A DNA stretch of 64,000 nt from Azophilus sp965220425 (GCA_965220425.1 OZ244830.1:3472001-3536000); one strand, 5' to 3'; numbered from the stretch's first letter, positions 17,744 to 27,255 are shown. The notes: generated from the sequence alone by a model not told the origin. Numbers and translations are program-made.

Positions 17744-19720
17744 ATGACCAAGGGACGGCAAATCACGCGGCGAGATTACCTGGGCGGCCTGTTGCTCGGT
17801 GCCGGCAGTGCCCTGCTCGGCGGCCTGACGCCCCGGGAACTGCTCGCGGCGAAGGCCGGCGTTCAACTGCCGCCAATTGACCGGGCGGCGGCGCAGCGCT
17901 TCGACGGCCCGAGCGGCGTCGGCGACTACCGGGGCGTGAATGGCAATACCTGGGATGTGCTGAGCCGCGCGCACTGGCTCCGCGACGGCTACTTCGACGA
18001 GGTGGACTACGGCGCCCTGCCCGTGGAGGAAGACGGCTACGACGTCATCATGGTGGGGGGCGGCGCTTCCAGCCTCGGCGCCGTCTATCTGCTCGACAGG
18101 GAGAGTTCGCTCAAGGGGCTGATCCTCGAGAACCACCGCGTGCCGGGCGGCGAGGCTCGGCAGAACGAATTCGAGGTGGACGGTCATCGCATCTTCGGCC
18201 CGCAGGGGTCGAACCTGGTGGTGCTGCCCACGGAGCCGGGCCAGGTGGCGCTCGGCGACGACCTGCTCTACGACGAGTTTACCGACATCGGCATGCCGCT
18301 CAGGTACGGGCTGGAAGAGCTGCAGGGCACGGACAAAGCCCTCGAGTTCGACGTTTCGAATTACATCTACCTGTGGTTGGCCATCGTCTCCGACAGCATC
18401 GCCTATTACTCCGCCCCCTCCGCTTCCAATCCGCGCCCGGAGCCGGTGCGCAACCCCTGGATGAAGGGGCTCGCAGGCCTGGGTTTGCCGGAGGCGGTTC
18501 GGCAGGATTTCATCCGCTGGCAGTGGCACCTGACCCTCGACCGGGAACGGGACGACGGCTTAGAACCCTGGCTCGACCGGATGAGCTACGAACAACTGCT
18601 CGTCGACGTGCACGGGCTCTCACCGGCAATCGCCCGCTTCGCCGACCCGCTGGTGGCGAGCGCGGTCGGGGCCGGCTCCGGAACCTGTTCGGCGCTGGTG
18701 GCGACCAAGCTGATGGAAATGCCGGGTGCCGCGCTTGCCGGCGAGACGAATCCCGAGGTGCAGGCGGACCCGGCGTTCCGATCGCTGCCGGCGGTGGTGC
18801 GTGGCTTCAATGTCGGCTGTTTCCCGGGGGGCAACAGTTTCCCCTACCGGTATTTCGCCAAGCACATCTGGCCGGAGGGCATTGCCGGCGGCAAGAATCC
18901 CAAAGACGTACTCGCCGGGCGATTCAACTTCGAGAGCCTCGATCACGGGAACAACCAAATGCGTCTGCGCACCGGCGCCACCGTGATCGATGTGCGGCAC
19001 CTGCCGGGCTCCAACGGAAAACGAGTGCGCGTCGTCTACGAGCGCGACGGCGAATTGCACGCGGTGGTCGGCAGGAGCGCCATCGTCTGCGCCGGCGGCT
19101 GGGTGAGCCGCAGCATTCTCGGCGACGCTCCGGCGCACATCCACAACGCCCTCGAATCATTCGTGCACGTGCCCTACCTGGTCGCCAACGTGGCGCTCAC
19201 CAACTGGCGTTTCCTGGAGCGGCTCGGCATCACTGCCGCCGTCTACCAGGGCGGCGAGTTCGGGTTCACCTGCAATATCCGCCAGCCCATGCAGGTGGGC
19301 GGCTACCGGGCTCCGCTGCACCCGGACAAGCCCATCGTGCTGACGTTCTATGCCTCCCTGGTCAAGCCCGAGCTGCCGGCAAAGGTACAGGGCGAACTCC
19401 TGCGCTGGGAAATGTTCAGCACCGCTTACGCGGACTACGAACGGCGCATCCGGCGGCAGATGACGAGGCTGTTCGATGCGGGCGGCTTCGACCCCGACCG
19501 CGATATCGCCGGCATCGTGCTGAATCGCTGGGGGCACGCCTACAACGTGCCGCAGCCGGGGTTCTTCCACCCTGCGGACGGGGGACGGTCGCCCTCCGAT
19601 GAGTTGCGGGCAGGCTATGGGCGCATCTTTTTCGCCCATTCCGAGCTTCGCGGATTGCAGGCCTTCGCCGGCGCCAATGCGGAGGGCTATCGGGCGGCCC
19701 GCCAGGTGATGGCGCTGTAG
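17744..19720 (+). CDS. FAD-dependent oxidoreductase, spermidine dehydrogenase-like
   Basis: A 658-residue flavoprotein with a twin-arginine signal (ITRRDYLGGLLLGAGSALLG) directing the folded enzyme to the periplasm. The dinucleotide fold follows at YDVIMVGGGASSLGAVYLLD, with NHRVPGGEARQNEF just after, and a C-terminal flavin-contact segment at LQAFAGANAEGYRAARQV. Order and length resemble spermidine dehydrogenases, which cleave polyamines to an aldehyde and a diamine. The gene is convergent with a glutamine-synthetase-like gene whose polyamine-ligating relatives support the same pathway. Substrate is an inference. Confidence 0.78.
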   Translation: MTKGRQITRRDYLGGLLLGAGSALLGGLTPRELLAAKAGVQLPPIDRAAAQRFDGPSGVGDYRGVNGNTWDVLSRAHWLRDGYFDEVDYGALPVEEDGYDVIMVGGGASSLGAVYLLDRESSLKGLILENHRVPGGEARQNEFEVDGHRIFGPQGSNLVVLPTEPGQVALGDDLLYDEFTDIGMPLRYGLEELQGTDKALEFDVSNYIYLWLAIVSDSIAYYSAPSASNPRPEPVRNPWMKGLAGLGLPEAVRQDFIRWQWHLTLDRERDDGLEPWLDRMSYEQLLVDVHGLSPAIARFADPLVASAVGAGSGTCSALVATKLMEMPGAALAGETNPEVQADPAFRSLPAVVRGFNVGCFPGGNSFPYRYFAKHIWPEGIAGGKNPKDVLAGRFNFESLDHGNNQMRLRTGATVIDVRHLPGSNGKRVRVVYERDGELHAVVGRSAIVCAGGWVSRSILGDAPAHIHNALESFVHVPYLVANVALTNWRFLERLGITAAVYQGGEFGFTCNIRQPMQVGGYRAPLHPDKPIVLTFYASLVKPELPAKVQGELLRWEMFSTAYADYERRIRRQMTRLFDAGGFDPDRDIAGIVLNRWGHAYNVPQPGFFHPADGGRSPSDELRAGYGRIFFAHSELRGLQAFAGANAEGYRAARQVMAL

Positions 19721-19724
19721 CCCG

Positions 19725-21122
19725 TTACACCATTTCCAGGTACCGGGCAATCTCCCAATCGGTAACCCCTGCTGCCTCGGCGCCCTCCGTCGCCTCGGCA
19801 AAGCACTGGCACTCGATGCGGCGGCTGTGGGCGTAGAAGCGCACGAAGTCTTCGCCCAGGTACGCGTTGGCAACCTCGCTCCGCTCGAACAGGTTGAGCG
19901 CTTGCTCCATGGTTGCGGGCACCCGGCCGAGCCCGGTGTCCGCGTAGGCATCCCCCAGGGTGGGCGGCGGCGGTTCAAGTTCGTTCTCGATGCCGTGGAG
20001 GCCCGCGGCGATGCAGGCGGCGAGCAGCAGGTAAGGATTGACGTCGCCCCCGGCGGTACGCTGCTCGATGCGGGTGAGCGATGGGCTTTCCGTGACGCAG
20101 CGGATGCCGTTCGACTTGTTGTCGAACCCCCAGGACAACATCATGCCGGTGGAGAAGTACGGGACGAACCGGCGGTAGGCGTTGACGGTGGGCGCGTACA
20201 TCAGCGTGAATTCCGGCAACGTGCGGACCACGCCGGCGACGAAGTGCCGCATGACCGTCGACATGCCCGCCTCCGACACGGCCGAGTGGAAGGCATTTTC
20301 GCCATCGCGCCAGAGCGAGAGGTTCAGGTGGGTACCGTTGCCGAAGCCATCCGGCGAGAGCTTGGCGATGAAGGTGGCGTAGACCTCCCGGGCAGCGGCC
20401 AGTTCCTTGACGGCGTGCTTGAACAGGAAGCCCTGGTCCGCCGCCTGCAGGGCCGCCGCGGGCGCCAGGTTGATCTCGATCTGCCCGGGGCCGCCTTCCA
20501 CGTTCCAGGCCTCCACCGGCAGCCCGAAATCCAGAAGCGCACGGCTCATGCCCGAGAGCAGTTCGTCGTGGACGCCCAGCGTCGTCAGGCGGTAGGCCTG
20601 GGGCGTGGCCCACAGCAGGTCCAGGTTCCGAAAGCCCTTCTCGGCCACCGTCCGGTGCGTCTCGTCCAGGAGCATGAACTCCATCTCGATGGATGCCCTG
20701 CTCTCGAATCCCAGGTCTGTCAGGCGCCGGTCAAGCCGCTTGAGCGTGGCGCGGGGCAGGTACTCCAGGATGCCCCGGCCGTCCACGTGCTCGAAATCGC
20801 CAACCACCAGCCCCGCACCCGGTTGCCAGGGCACGATGCGGGCGGTGGCGGGGTCCACGACCATGCGCGTGTCCGCGTACCCCTCGCTCCAGGAGGGCCA
20901 CCAGCGGTCGTCGTTCTCCGGCGGCGGATGGGGTATGCCGGCATAGTCCAGCATGACCATCAGGTTCGACATGCGCATGGGCGATGTGCCGCTTTCCAGC
21001 ATGCGGCGCGCCGGCACCTTCTTGCCCCGGGCAATGCCGTGCAGGTCGGACACCATCACCGACATCGCTTCCAGCTTATGTTCCCGGATGAATTGCCTTA
21101 GACTTTCCAGGTTATTGCTCAC
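19725..21122 (-). CDS. Glutamine synthetase family protein (possible gamma-glutamylpolyamine synthetase)
   Basis: A 465-residue member of the glutamine synthetase fold, with the catalytic-domain strings EGGPGQIEINLAPAAAL and GNGTHLNLSLWRDGENAF and the C-terminal NPYLLLAACIAAGLHGIE. Housekeeping GlnA is usually more conserved and lacks the early DLHGIARGKKVP form seen here, which is typical of PuuA-like enzymes that attach glutamate to amines. I use the GTG at 21122 because earlier in-frame starts add sequence unlike the family. It shares its 88-bp promoter region with the divergent M29-like gene. Confidence 0.82.
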   Translation of the reverse strand: MSNNLESLRQFIREHKLEAMSVMVSDLHGIARGKKVPARRMLESGTSPMRMSNLMVMLDYAGIPHPPPENDDRWWPSWSEGYADTRMVVDPATARIVPWQPGAGLVVGDFEHVDGRGILEYLPRATLKRLDRRLTDLGFESRASIEMEFMLLDETHRTVAEKGFRNLDLLWATPQAYRLTTLGVHDELLSGMSRALLDFGLPVEAWNVEGGPGQIEINLAPAAALQAADQGFLFKHAVKELAAAREVYATFIAKLSPDGFGNGTHLNLSLWRDGENAFHSAVSEAGMSTVMRHFVAGVVRTLPEFTLMYAPTVNAYRRFVPYFSTGMMLSWGFDNKSNGIRCVTESPSLTRIEQRTAGGDVNPYLLLAACIAAGLHGIENELEPPPPTLGDAYADTGLGRVPATMEQALNLFERSEVANAYLGEDFVRFYAHSRRIECQCFAEATEGAEAAGVTDWEIARYLEMV

Positions 21123-21210
21123 AGCGCCACCCCGCGCTGGTTGATTCGGGAATGCACACAGTATACGCACGGGCGAGCCTCTTCGATCCGCCGGTCGTCC
21201 GACGGGAGCG

Positions 21211-22317
21211 ATGTTCGTGAACGCCTCGCCCTTCGACATTCGCACCTTCATCGACGAGGTCTTCGCACCGCAAGCGGGCGAACGGGTGCTGCTGCTGGTG
21301 GACGAACCCACGGCGCAACACCCGCTAAACGCCGACTGGGAAGCGCGCTACGCACTGGCCGACGAATGGCACGGCGCCTTTTCCGAACTCGGGGAGAGAC
21401 GGGGCTTCGAGGTACTCCCGATCCTGCGGTTCCCCGCGGCAGCCGCTCACCACGCCCCCTTCCCGGAACACGGTACGCTCGACGGCCGTCGCGTTCCCGT
21501 CGACGACACCCTGGACGAGGTAAGCCTCGCCATCGGCATGAACGAGGTTTCCATGACCTCGGGGCTGGCGATGGCGTCCATGCGCCGCCCGGGCGCCCGG
21601 AATTTCCGCGCCGCCAGCGCCCCGCTGCTGCGCAAGGACATGGAAGACACCTGCCTCGCCATCGACTACCAGGCCCTGCGCCATCGCTGCGAGGTGCTTA
21701 AGGCCCTGATCGAAAACGCGGTTACCGCGGAAGTCGAATTCGCCACCGGCGACCGCTGCCGGTTCGACCTGCGCCATCGGCGCCCCGGTGTCGACAACGG
21801 CTACCTGCGACGGGACAAGGAAGGCATTCCGCTGATCAACCTGCCGAGCGGCGAGGTCTGGATCACGCCCTACGAGGGGGAGATCGCCGGCGACGTGCCG
21901 CGCACCGAGGGCGTCATTCCGGTCGCTCTCGACGACGGTTCGGTGGCGTCGTTCCGGGTGGAGGCGAACCAGGTAGTGGCGGTCGAGGGCGAGAATCCGG
22001 CGCGGGACCATTACCGGCGGATCTTCGATCTCGACCCGATGCGCCGCAACGTGGGCGAAATCGCGTTCGGCTGCAACCCGGGCGCGCGGGTGTCCGGGCT
22101 CTATATCGAGGACGAGAAGGCCGGTTTCCACTGGGGATTCGGCCGCAGCGACTTCCTCGGCGGCACCGTCGGGCCGGCCCAGTTCCTGAACGAGAACACC
22201 GTGATGCACGTCGACAATCCCTACGCCCGGGATTGCCCGATCACTGTCTCGGCCGACCTTGTCGACATCGAAGGCGGACGTACAGCGGTGCTTCGCTGTG
22301 GCAACTACGTAATCTAA
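21211..22317 (+). CDS. M29 aminopeptidase-like / NicX-like metalloprotein
   Basis: A 368-residue protein resembling the C-terminal half of M29 aminopeptidases (aminopeptidase T) and the related ring-opening enzyme NicX. Candidate metal ligands are Glu in NLPSGEVWITP, Glu in NVGEIAFGCNPG, His in EKAGFHWGFGRS and His/Asp in VMHVDNPY. The Tyr that follows the HxxxG motif in classical enzymes is not obvious here. No signal peptide is seen. It could be a peptidase or a dioxygenase of the same fold. It is divergent from the glutamine-synthetase-like gene and followed by an AT-rich gap and a P450. Confidence 0.68.
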   Translation: MFVNASPFDIRTFIDEVFAPQAGERVLLLVDEPTAQHPLNADWEARYALADEWHGAFSELGERRGFEVLPILRFPAAAAHHAPFPEHGTLDGRRVPVDDTLDEVSLAIGMNEVSMTSGLAMASMRRPGARNFRAASAPLLRKDMEDTCLAIDYQALRHRCEVLKALIENAVTAEVEFATGDRCRFDLRHRRPGVDNGYLRRDKEGIPLINLPSGEVWITPYEGEIAGDVPRTEGVIPVALDDGSVASFRVEANQVVAVEGENPARDHYRRIFDLDPMRRNVGEIAFGCNPGARVSGLYIEDEKAGFHWGFGRSDFLGGTVGPAQFLNENTVMHVDNPYARDCPITVSADLVDIEGGRTAVLRCGNYVI

Positions 22318-22446
22318 TGTATGGATTCTAGAATTAACCTCAATTCGTGGAACATACCACAACCTGTTGAAAAAAATTGTTATTTTCAATCTCATTCGAC
22401 TTGATTTGTTTCGGGCACCACTCCGGCTGACTGTTTTCCTCTTGCG
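22318..22446 (+). promoter_or_regulatory. AT-rich intergenic region, probable P450 promoter
   Basis: This stretch is far richer in A and T than its surroundings, contains runs such as GAAAAAAATTG and a TTCTAGAA palindrome near 22327, and ends directly before the P450 start. It is the likely promoter region; no exact -35/-10 pair is claimed. Confidence 0.45.
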
Positions 22447-23643
22447 ATGAGTGCAACCCGAAAGTGCCCGGTGACTGCGGATTGGCAGCCTTACGATCCC
22501 GCGTTCCGCAAGGACCCCTTCCCCGTCTACGAACGATTCCGCGGCGAATGCCCGGTGGGCTGGGTCGACGCCCATGACGGATTCTGGGCCGTATCCCGTT
22601 ACGAGGACGTGTTCCGCGTCGCGCTCGATCCGGAGACTTTCTGTTCCTCCGAGGGCATCGCCATACCGCCCATGGAGTACGACGGCCGTGCCCTGCCCAT
22701 GGAATCGGACCCGCCCGAGCACACCGCCCTGCGCAGCATTCTCGCCCGGGAACTCTCGAGCAAGGCCGTGGCCGCCCGGGAGCCCATGGTGCGCCGCGCG
22801 GCGCGCAGGCTGCTTGCCGGAATCTCCGAGGCCGGCGCGGCGGATTTCAGCGAGCGCTTCGCCAAGCTGCTGCCCACCACCGTCATCTGCAAGCTGCTCG
22901 GCATCGAGGGAGACGCGGCACAGATGCGCGAGCTGCAGGAGTGGACCGAGGAGATCGTCTACGAGCGCAGGGACGCCGCCTCCGCCCGGCGCGCCTCCGA
23001 CAGCATCGTGGCGTTCTTCAACGAACTCATCCCGCGCCGCCGGGAGAACCCGGGGTCCGACTTCATCAGCAGGCTGCTATCCGCCGAGGTCGACGGCGCC
23101 CCCCTTTCCGCCCGGCAGGTCATGGATTTCTGCTGGTTCCTGCTGATCGCCGGGCTCGACAACACCGCCTTCACCATCCGCAACCTGCTGCTGCAGATCG
23201 GCGCGAGCGAGGCCCTGCGGGAACGGCTGATACGCGAGCCGGCAAGGATCGCCGAGGCCGTGGAAGAAGTGCTGCGCCTCTATTCGCCGGTCTGGGGAAT
23301 CGCCCGCACCGCCACCCGGGATACAGAAATCAACGGCCAGCCCATAGCCGCGGGCGAGCGGGTGATGATGCTGTTCGCCTCCGCCGACCGGGACGGCGAG
23401 CAGTTCCCCGAACCCGACCGCTTCGTCCTCGGCCGCGAACCGAACCGGCACCTGGCATTCGGTGTCGGCAAGCACCGCTGCCTGGGCCTGCACCTGGCCC
23501 GGCTCGAGATCCGCATCGCCGTGGAGGAAGTGCTTCGCCACCTGCCGGACTACCGGGTAGCCGGCGAGGTGGACTGGAACGGCATGGGCCCGCTACCCGT
23601 GACCTACACCCCAAGAGCCATCGATTTGAACACCTCCGCGTAG
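22447..23643 (+). CDS. Cytochrome P450
   Basis: A complete 398-residue soluble bacterial P450. The oxygen-activating I-helix appears as LLIAGLDNTAF, the ExxR pair in EEVLRLYSP, and the haem-thiolate loop as FGVGKHRCLGLHLAR. Such enzymes hydroxylate small hydrophobic compounds using electrons from a ferredoxin and reductase, neither of which is encoded nearby. The position among amine-catabolic candidates may mean it prepares an amine or side chain, but the substrate is unknown. Confidence 0.94.
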   Translation: MSATRKCPVTADWQPYDPAFRKDPFPVYERFRGECPVGWVDAHDGFWAVSRYEDVFRVALDPETFCSSEGIAIPPMEYDGRALPMESDPPEHTALRSILARELSSKAVAAREPMVRRAARRLLAGISEAGAADFSERFAKLLPTTVICKLLGIEGDAAQMRELQEWTEEIVYERRDAASARRASDSIVAFFNELIPRRRENPGSDFISRLLSAEVDGAPLSARQVMDFCWFLLIAGLDNTAFTIRNLLLQIGASEALRERLIREPARIAEAVEEVLRLYSPVWGIARTATRDTEINGQPIAAGERVMMLFASADRDGEQFPEPDRFVLGREPNRHLAFGVGKHRCLGLHLARLEIRIAVEEVLRHLPDYRVAGEVDWNGMGPLPVTYTPRAIDLNTSA

Positions 23644-23712
23644 ATCCTCAGTGGAGTTCGGCACGTCAATCGCTCCCCCGGCAAGCCGCCGAATCGCTTT
23701 CTCTGGGCCACC

Positions 23713-23925
23713 ATGTCGTTTGCCATAGGACCCCCACAAGCGATGGCGACGCTGATCCTGGCTGCAATCGTCCTCGGTTGCCTGGCGTTGGGCGTGCGCC
23801 TGCTCTTCGTCGAAGCCCCCGAAACCTGGGCCACCCGGATCACGGGCGGTTCCGCGATGGTGCTCGTGGCAGTGGCGGGCCTCCGCGGAACCTGTATGCT
23901 CGACCCATGGAATCCCTTTCGATAA
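23713..23925 (+). CDS. Small membrane protein
   Basis: A 70-residue open frame with two hydrophobic segments (MATLILAAIVLGCLALGVRL and GGSAMVLVAVAGL) and a charged link between them. Its end overlaps the start of the alpha/beta-hydrolase by 19 bases. No family is recognised; the membrane pattern and overlap favour a real gene. Confidence 0.5.
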   Translation: MSFAIGPPQAMATLILAAIVLGCLALGVRLLFVEAPETWATRITGGSAMVLVAVAGLRGTCMLDPWNPFR

Positions 23926-24503
23926 GAGGGCCGGCCGGTGCCCTGGAGGCAATGCTGCGCGTGCACCTCGTTGCCGGCGCCGGACTTGCGATCCTCTGCC
24001 ACCCTCATCCCCTGTACGGCGGCAGCATGCATGATGCGGTGCTCGATGCGGTCGGTCAGGCCCTCGACTCGTTCGGTATCAACTGCCTCAAGTTCAATTT
24101 TCGGGGGGTGGGAGCAAGCGACGGCGACTTCGACGGCGGTCACGGCGAAGGGCAGGACCTGCTTGCCGTCATCGACTGGGTTCGCGAACAGGGCATTCAA
24201 TCCCCGTGGCTCGGCGGCTATTCGTTCGGCGCCCATGTCGTCTGCAGCGCCCTGCCGCAAATCCCCGACCCCGGGCGCGTGCTGCTGGTAGCCCCGCCCA
24301 CCGGCGCCATGGACATTTCCGAACCGGCGGCACCCTGCAACGTGGACGTTTTCGCCGGCGACGGCGATGACTTTGTCGACCTCGGCAGGCTGGCGGAATG
24401 GCGCCATGCGCGGCTACACGTCATTCCGGGTGCGGACCACTTCTTCGGCGGCGCCGCGCAACGCCTGCGCGAGACCCTCGATAAAGTGCTTTCCCAAGAG
24501 TGA
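23907..24503 (+). CDS. Alpha/beta hydrolase (COG2945-like)
   Basis: A 198-residue compact hydrolase. It carries the family string CHPHPLYGGSMHDAVL, the strand FNFRGVGASDG, nucleophile Ser in GGYSFGAHVV, Asp in FAGDGDDFVD and His in GADHFFGG. These small enzymes hydrolyse esters or related acyl bonds in the cytoplasm. The ATG at 23907 gives a protein of family length. It probably shares a transcript with the overlapping small membrane protein and perhaps the P450 64 bases further upstream. Confidence 0.85.
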   Translation: MESLSIRGPAGALEAMLRVHLVAGAGLAILCHPHPLYGGSMHDAVLDAVGQALDSFGINCLKFNFRGVGASDGDFDGGHGEGQDLLAVIDWVREQGIQSPWLGGYSFGAHVVCSALPQIPDPGRVLLVAPPTGAMDISEPAAPCNVDVFAGDGDDFVDLGRLAEWRHARLHVIPGADHFFGGAAQRLRETLDKVLSQE

Positions 24504-24658
24504 ACCAAGGGCGCTCCTTCAAGAATTGACAAAAAAAGCGGGACGAGCGTCGAGGCGTGCGCACCGCCTTTTCCGCATCGGTCAAGCGGTAGGCGGCGGT
24601 CAGGTTGACACGCAGGCTGACCTTGTCGCGAGGCTGTTCTTGAGCCACGGGCCGGGCT

Positions 24659-25423
24659 TCAGTCTCCGGCATTGGCAAGGCGCTCGGCTGCAGCACGGAC
24701 GAGGTCGTCGAACAGCTCCTGGTCCCGGGGCGGCGGCAGCTTCTCCGGGTGCCACTGAACGGAAACGAGATAGCCCGGCCCCTCGGATTCGATCGCCTCG
24801 ACGATTCCGTCCGGAGCCCAGGCCACCACGTGGAATCCCGGCGCCAGTTCGCTGATGGCCTGGTGATGCGTGGAATTCACCCGGCGCGGCCCAGTGCCGA
24901 GGATGCGCGCGAGTTCGCTGCCGGGCGCCACCTGCAGGTCGTGGCGGTGGGCGACGATCTCATCGAGCACTTCCGCGCGCGGCGGGTGGCAATCGCTCCT
25001 GCCGAGCATGTCCTGGTGCAGACTGCCGCCGTAGGCCACGTTGACGATCTGCGCGCCGCGGCAGATGCCGAGCACCGGGACATCCCGGGCCACGGCCCGC
25101 TTCAGCAGTTCGATCTCGCCGAGGTCGGCGGGCAGGTCCGTATCCACCGAGACGCCCTCGTCGAGTACACCGTAGGCTTCGGGATGCACATCGTCGCCAC
25201 CGCTCAAGATGAGCCCGTCGATGCTCCGCGCCGCCGCGCCGGCCTCCTCGGTGCGCAACTGCGGCAGCAGCACCGGTACGCCGCCGGCCTCCCGGACGCG
25301 CCGCGCATAACTGTTGTCGAGAAAGAAGGCATCCATCTCGCTCGAGTACAGTTCGATCGTGCGCCGCATGCAGGTAATGCCGATCACCGGCTTGCCGGGG
25401 CTTGGGTTGACATCGGTATCCAT
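24659..25423 (-). CDS. Class I glutamine amidotransferase-like hydrolase, PuuD family
   Basis: A 254-residue member of the peptidase C26/gamma-glutamyl-GABA hydrolase group. It opens with PVIGITCMRRTIE, has GLILSGGDDVHPEAYG, the nucleophile elbow GICRGAQIVNVAYGG, and the catalytic His-Pro-Glu in SVQWHPEK. In the Puu pathway this enzyme removes glutamate after the glutamylated amine has been oxidised. With the PuuA-like and spermidine-dehydrogenase-like genes at 17.7-21.1 kb it supports a polyamine-degradation role. The ATG at 25423 is preferred over one 13 codons earlier. Confidence 0.88.
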   Translation of the reverse strand: MDTDVNPSPGKPVIGITCMRRTIELYSSEMDAFFLDNSYARRVREAGGVPVLLPQLRTEEAGAAARSIDGLILSGGDDVHPEAYGVLDEGVSVDTDLPADLGEIELLKRAVARDVPVLGICRGAQIVNVAYGGSLHQDMLGRSDCHPPRAEVLDEIVAHRHDLQVAPGSELARILGTGPRRVNSTHHQAISELAPGFHVVAWAPDGIVEAIESEGPGYLVSVQWHPEKLPPPRDQELFDDLVRAAAERLANAGD

Positions 25424-25708
25424 AGGGGCAGGGAATGTGCGTTGTCGTGATCCACTTTGCAAGATTGGCGTTTATAGGGTCGACCTGCGGCGCCGATCTT
25501 CAGGACGCGATGCTGGAGGACACTCTCGGCAACAGGGCGCGATAGCCAACGCCCGCAGGATTTGGCCGTTTTCGACCTGCTGAATCGCTGGGTAGAGGGC
25601 AGGCGTGAGGCCGGGATCAATTCCTGGGCCGGACCACCACCTTGCCGTGCGCATGTTCACCAACGCCTGTTGCCCGATTGCCCAGTAGGGATCTCGCAGA
25701 TGCAGCCA

Positions 25709-27097
25709 TCAGCGGTTCTCCATCGCCCAGCCGCGCACGTAGGTGAGATCGGCCTCCTGGACAGCCTCGTACTTTCCTGGCAAATCGGCTGGCCAGGCAC
25801 CCTGGTCGCCCTTGACGTAACGATCGAAAAACGCGAGACAGTAGTCGTTCATGATGTTCTGCAACCTGTTGCCATCAATTCCGGCCGGGCGTAGCGATCG
25901 GGGCAGAAGAGAGCGGTCGGTGAAGTCTATATGGTCGGCATCTTCCACGATCAGCCGCACAACGTCTTCACGCGTGCCCATGGTCTCAAGCGGTTCATAG
26001 GTAAATTCACTATGCAGGTAAAAGGAAGCTTCGGGGTGGTCGGCCAGAAGCTCTTCCGGAAACGCCAGCAGCGCCCGCTCGGGATCGTTATGAAACACCA
26101 GCGTCGGTACGCGCACGTCGGCGTCCAGCAGCGCCGGGTCCCAATTTCCGCCATCGAGGTTGACCGCGGCCGATGCGCGGGTGTCCTTGTGCGCGGCTGC
26201 CGCCCCCGCTGCGCCAAAAGACATGCCGAAATAGCCCAGGCGGGAAACATCGGCTTTCTTTGCCACGGCCTTGAGTGGTTCCGGGACATTGCCGGCCTCG
26301 ATCAAGTCCACGGCGGCGATCATGTCGTCGCGCCAGATCAGAAAATGCGGAGCGAGAGACATCATGCCATCCTTGTTGGAAATGTTGGCACGTGCCGTCT
26401 GCAGCCGTACGGCCGGGTCCGGGGATACGAACTGCTTTAGATACGCAAGGTCAGAAGCGGTGTTCAAAAACGTTTCCGCGAGCCTTCTATCGGGAGTGAT
26501 CACTTCGCCGTCATCGAACAGAACCACTGACGATATGTAGGGGTGAGTGACGCTGACCACGATGTACCCATGGCTGGCGAGGTGCTCCATCTGAACCATG
26601 TTGGAGCCCAGGGCGCCCCAGCCGCCGTGCGAAAACACGAGCAGCGGGAAGCTTTGCTCCGCGCTCGAGACTTCGGCTTGCGGATAGGAATGACTGACGA
26701 CGCCGCGCATCGCCAGCTTCTGCTCCTCACTTGTGGGCAGAATGAAACGTTCCGCAATCAGATCGTTCTCCCGATCGGTGTGACGGAGCCTCGGCGCTCC
26801 CGAGACCCGGTCTGCAGGGTAGTAGACACGCGCGTGCAGACGGCGCCTGGTGCCCGGCTTGAATGTTTCCGAACGACTACGGTCGGTGAAGCTGAATTCG
26901 CCGACCCCGACCTTGTACGGCCCCGAAGGCGCCGGCAGGCTCATTTTCTGGCCGACTGCCGATCCCTGCTCTGCCGGCTTCTCGTTCGCAGCGCTTGTTT
27001 CGGGCTCCAGCGACTGCTGAGGCGACCCGCTGCCCTCCCGATCACAGGCAACCGGCAGGAGCGCGGCGGCAAATACAAGGGCGATGCGAATCTTCAT
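25709..27097 (-). CDS. PAF-acetylhydrolase-like lipoprotein hydrolase
   Basis: A 462-residue exported alpha/beta-hydrolase. The signal ends in the lipobox LLPVAC. A PAF-acetylhydrolase-type core follows: LLVFSHGGWGALGSN, the strand HLASHGYIVVSVTHPY, and nucleophile Ser in GYFGMSFGAAG, with a likely His in VEDADHIDFTD. It is a distant paralogue of the hydrolase domain in the membrane fusion at 5178-7385 (shared SHGYIV and NLDGG motifs) but lacks the transmembrane segments and cyclophilin. GGAGAA precedes the ATG. Substrate unknown. Confidence 0.85.
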   Translation of the reverse strand: MKIRIALVFAAALLPVACDREGSGSPQQSLEPETSAANEKPAEQGSAVGQKMSLPAPSGPYKVGVGEFSFTDRSRSETFKPGTRRRLHARVYYPADRVSGAPRLRHTDRENDLIAERFILPTSEEQKLAMRGVVSHSYPQAEVSSAEQSFPLLVFSHGGWGALGSNMVQMEHLASHGYIVVSVTHPYISSVVLFDDGEVITPDRRLAETFLNTASDLAYLKQFVSPDPAVRLQTARANISNKDGMMSLAPHFLIWRDDMIAAVDLIEAGNVPEPLKAVAKKADVSRLGYFGMSFGAAGAAAAHKDTRASAAVNLDGGNWDPALLDADVRVPTLVFHNDPERALLAFPEELLADHPEASFYLHSEFTYEPLETMGTREDVVRLIVEDADHIDFTDRSLLPRSLRPAGIDGNRLQNIMNDYCLAFFDRYVKGDQGAWPADLPGKYEAVQEADLTYVRGWAMENR

Positions 27098-27194
27098 GCG
27101 GGTTCTCCCGAGCCAACTCAATGACGCCCGCCTTGTCCTTCAACCCCAATGACCGGATTCGCTCCCACGTATCGCGAAAAGCGCCAGGCCTTCC

Positions 27195-27255
27195 AGAGGA
27201 AATGGGGTCAGAGTGAATTTATCCAAGATAAATTCACTCTGACCCCATTTCCTCT
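27195..27255. repeat. Perfect 29-bp inverted repeat with 3-base loop
   Basis: The arm AGAGGAAATGGGGTCAGAGT (continuing GAATTTATC) at 27195-27223 is repeated exactly in reverse at 27227-27255 around the loop CAA. The right arm carries the stop codon and last codons of the AbiE-like fusion gene. It resembles REP-type palindromes associated with tyrosine transposases, an association I recall but cannot test here. Confidence 0.85.

Noticed and set aside
24421..24696. Minus frame between the alpha/beta hydrolase and the PuuD-like gene
   Set aside because: Overlaps two well-supported genes and has no motif of its own.
25617..25703. Minus frame ending HAHGKVVVRPRN, possibly a dehydrogenase tail
   Set aside because: Too short and too weak to separate from chance; no other part of such a gene is nearby.
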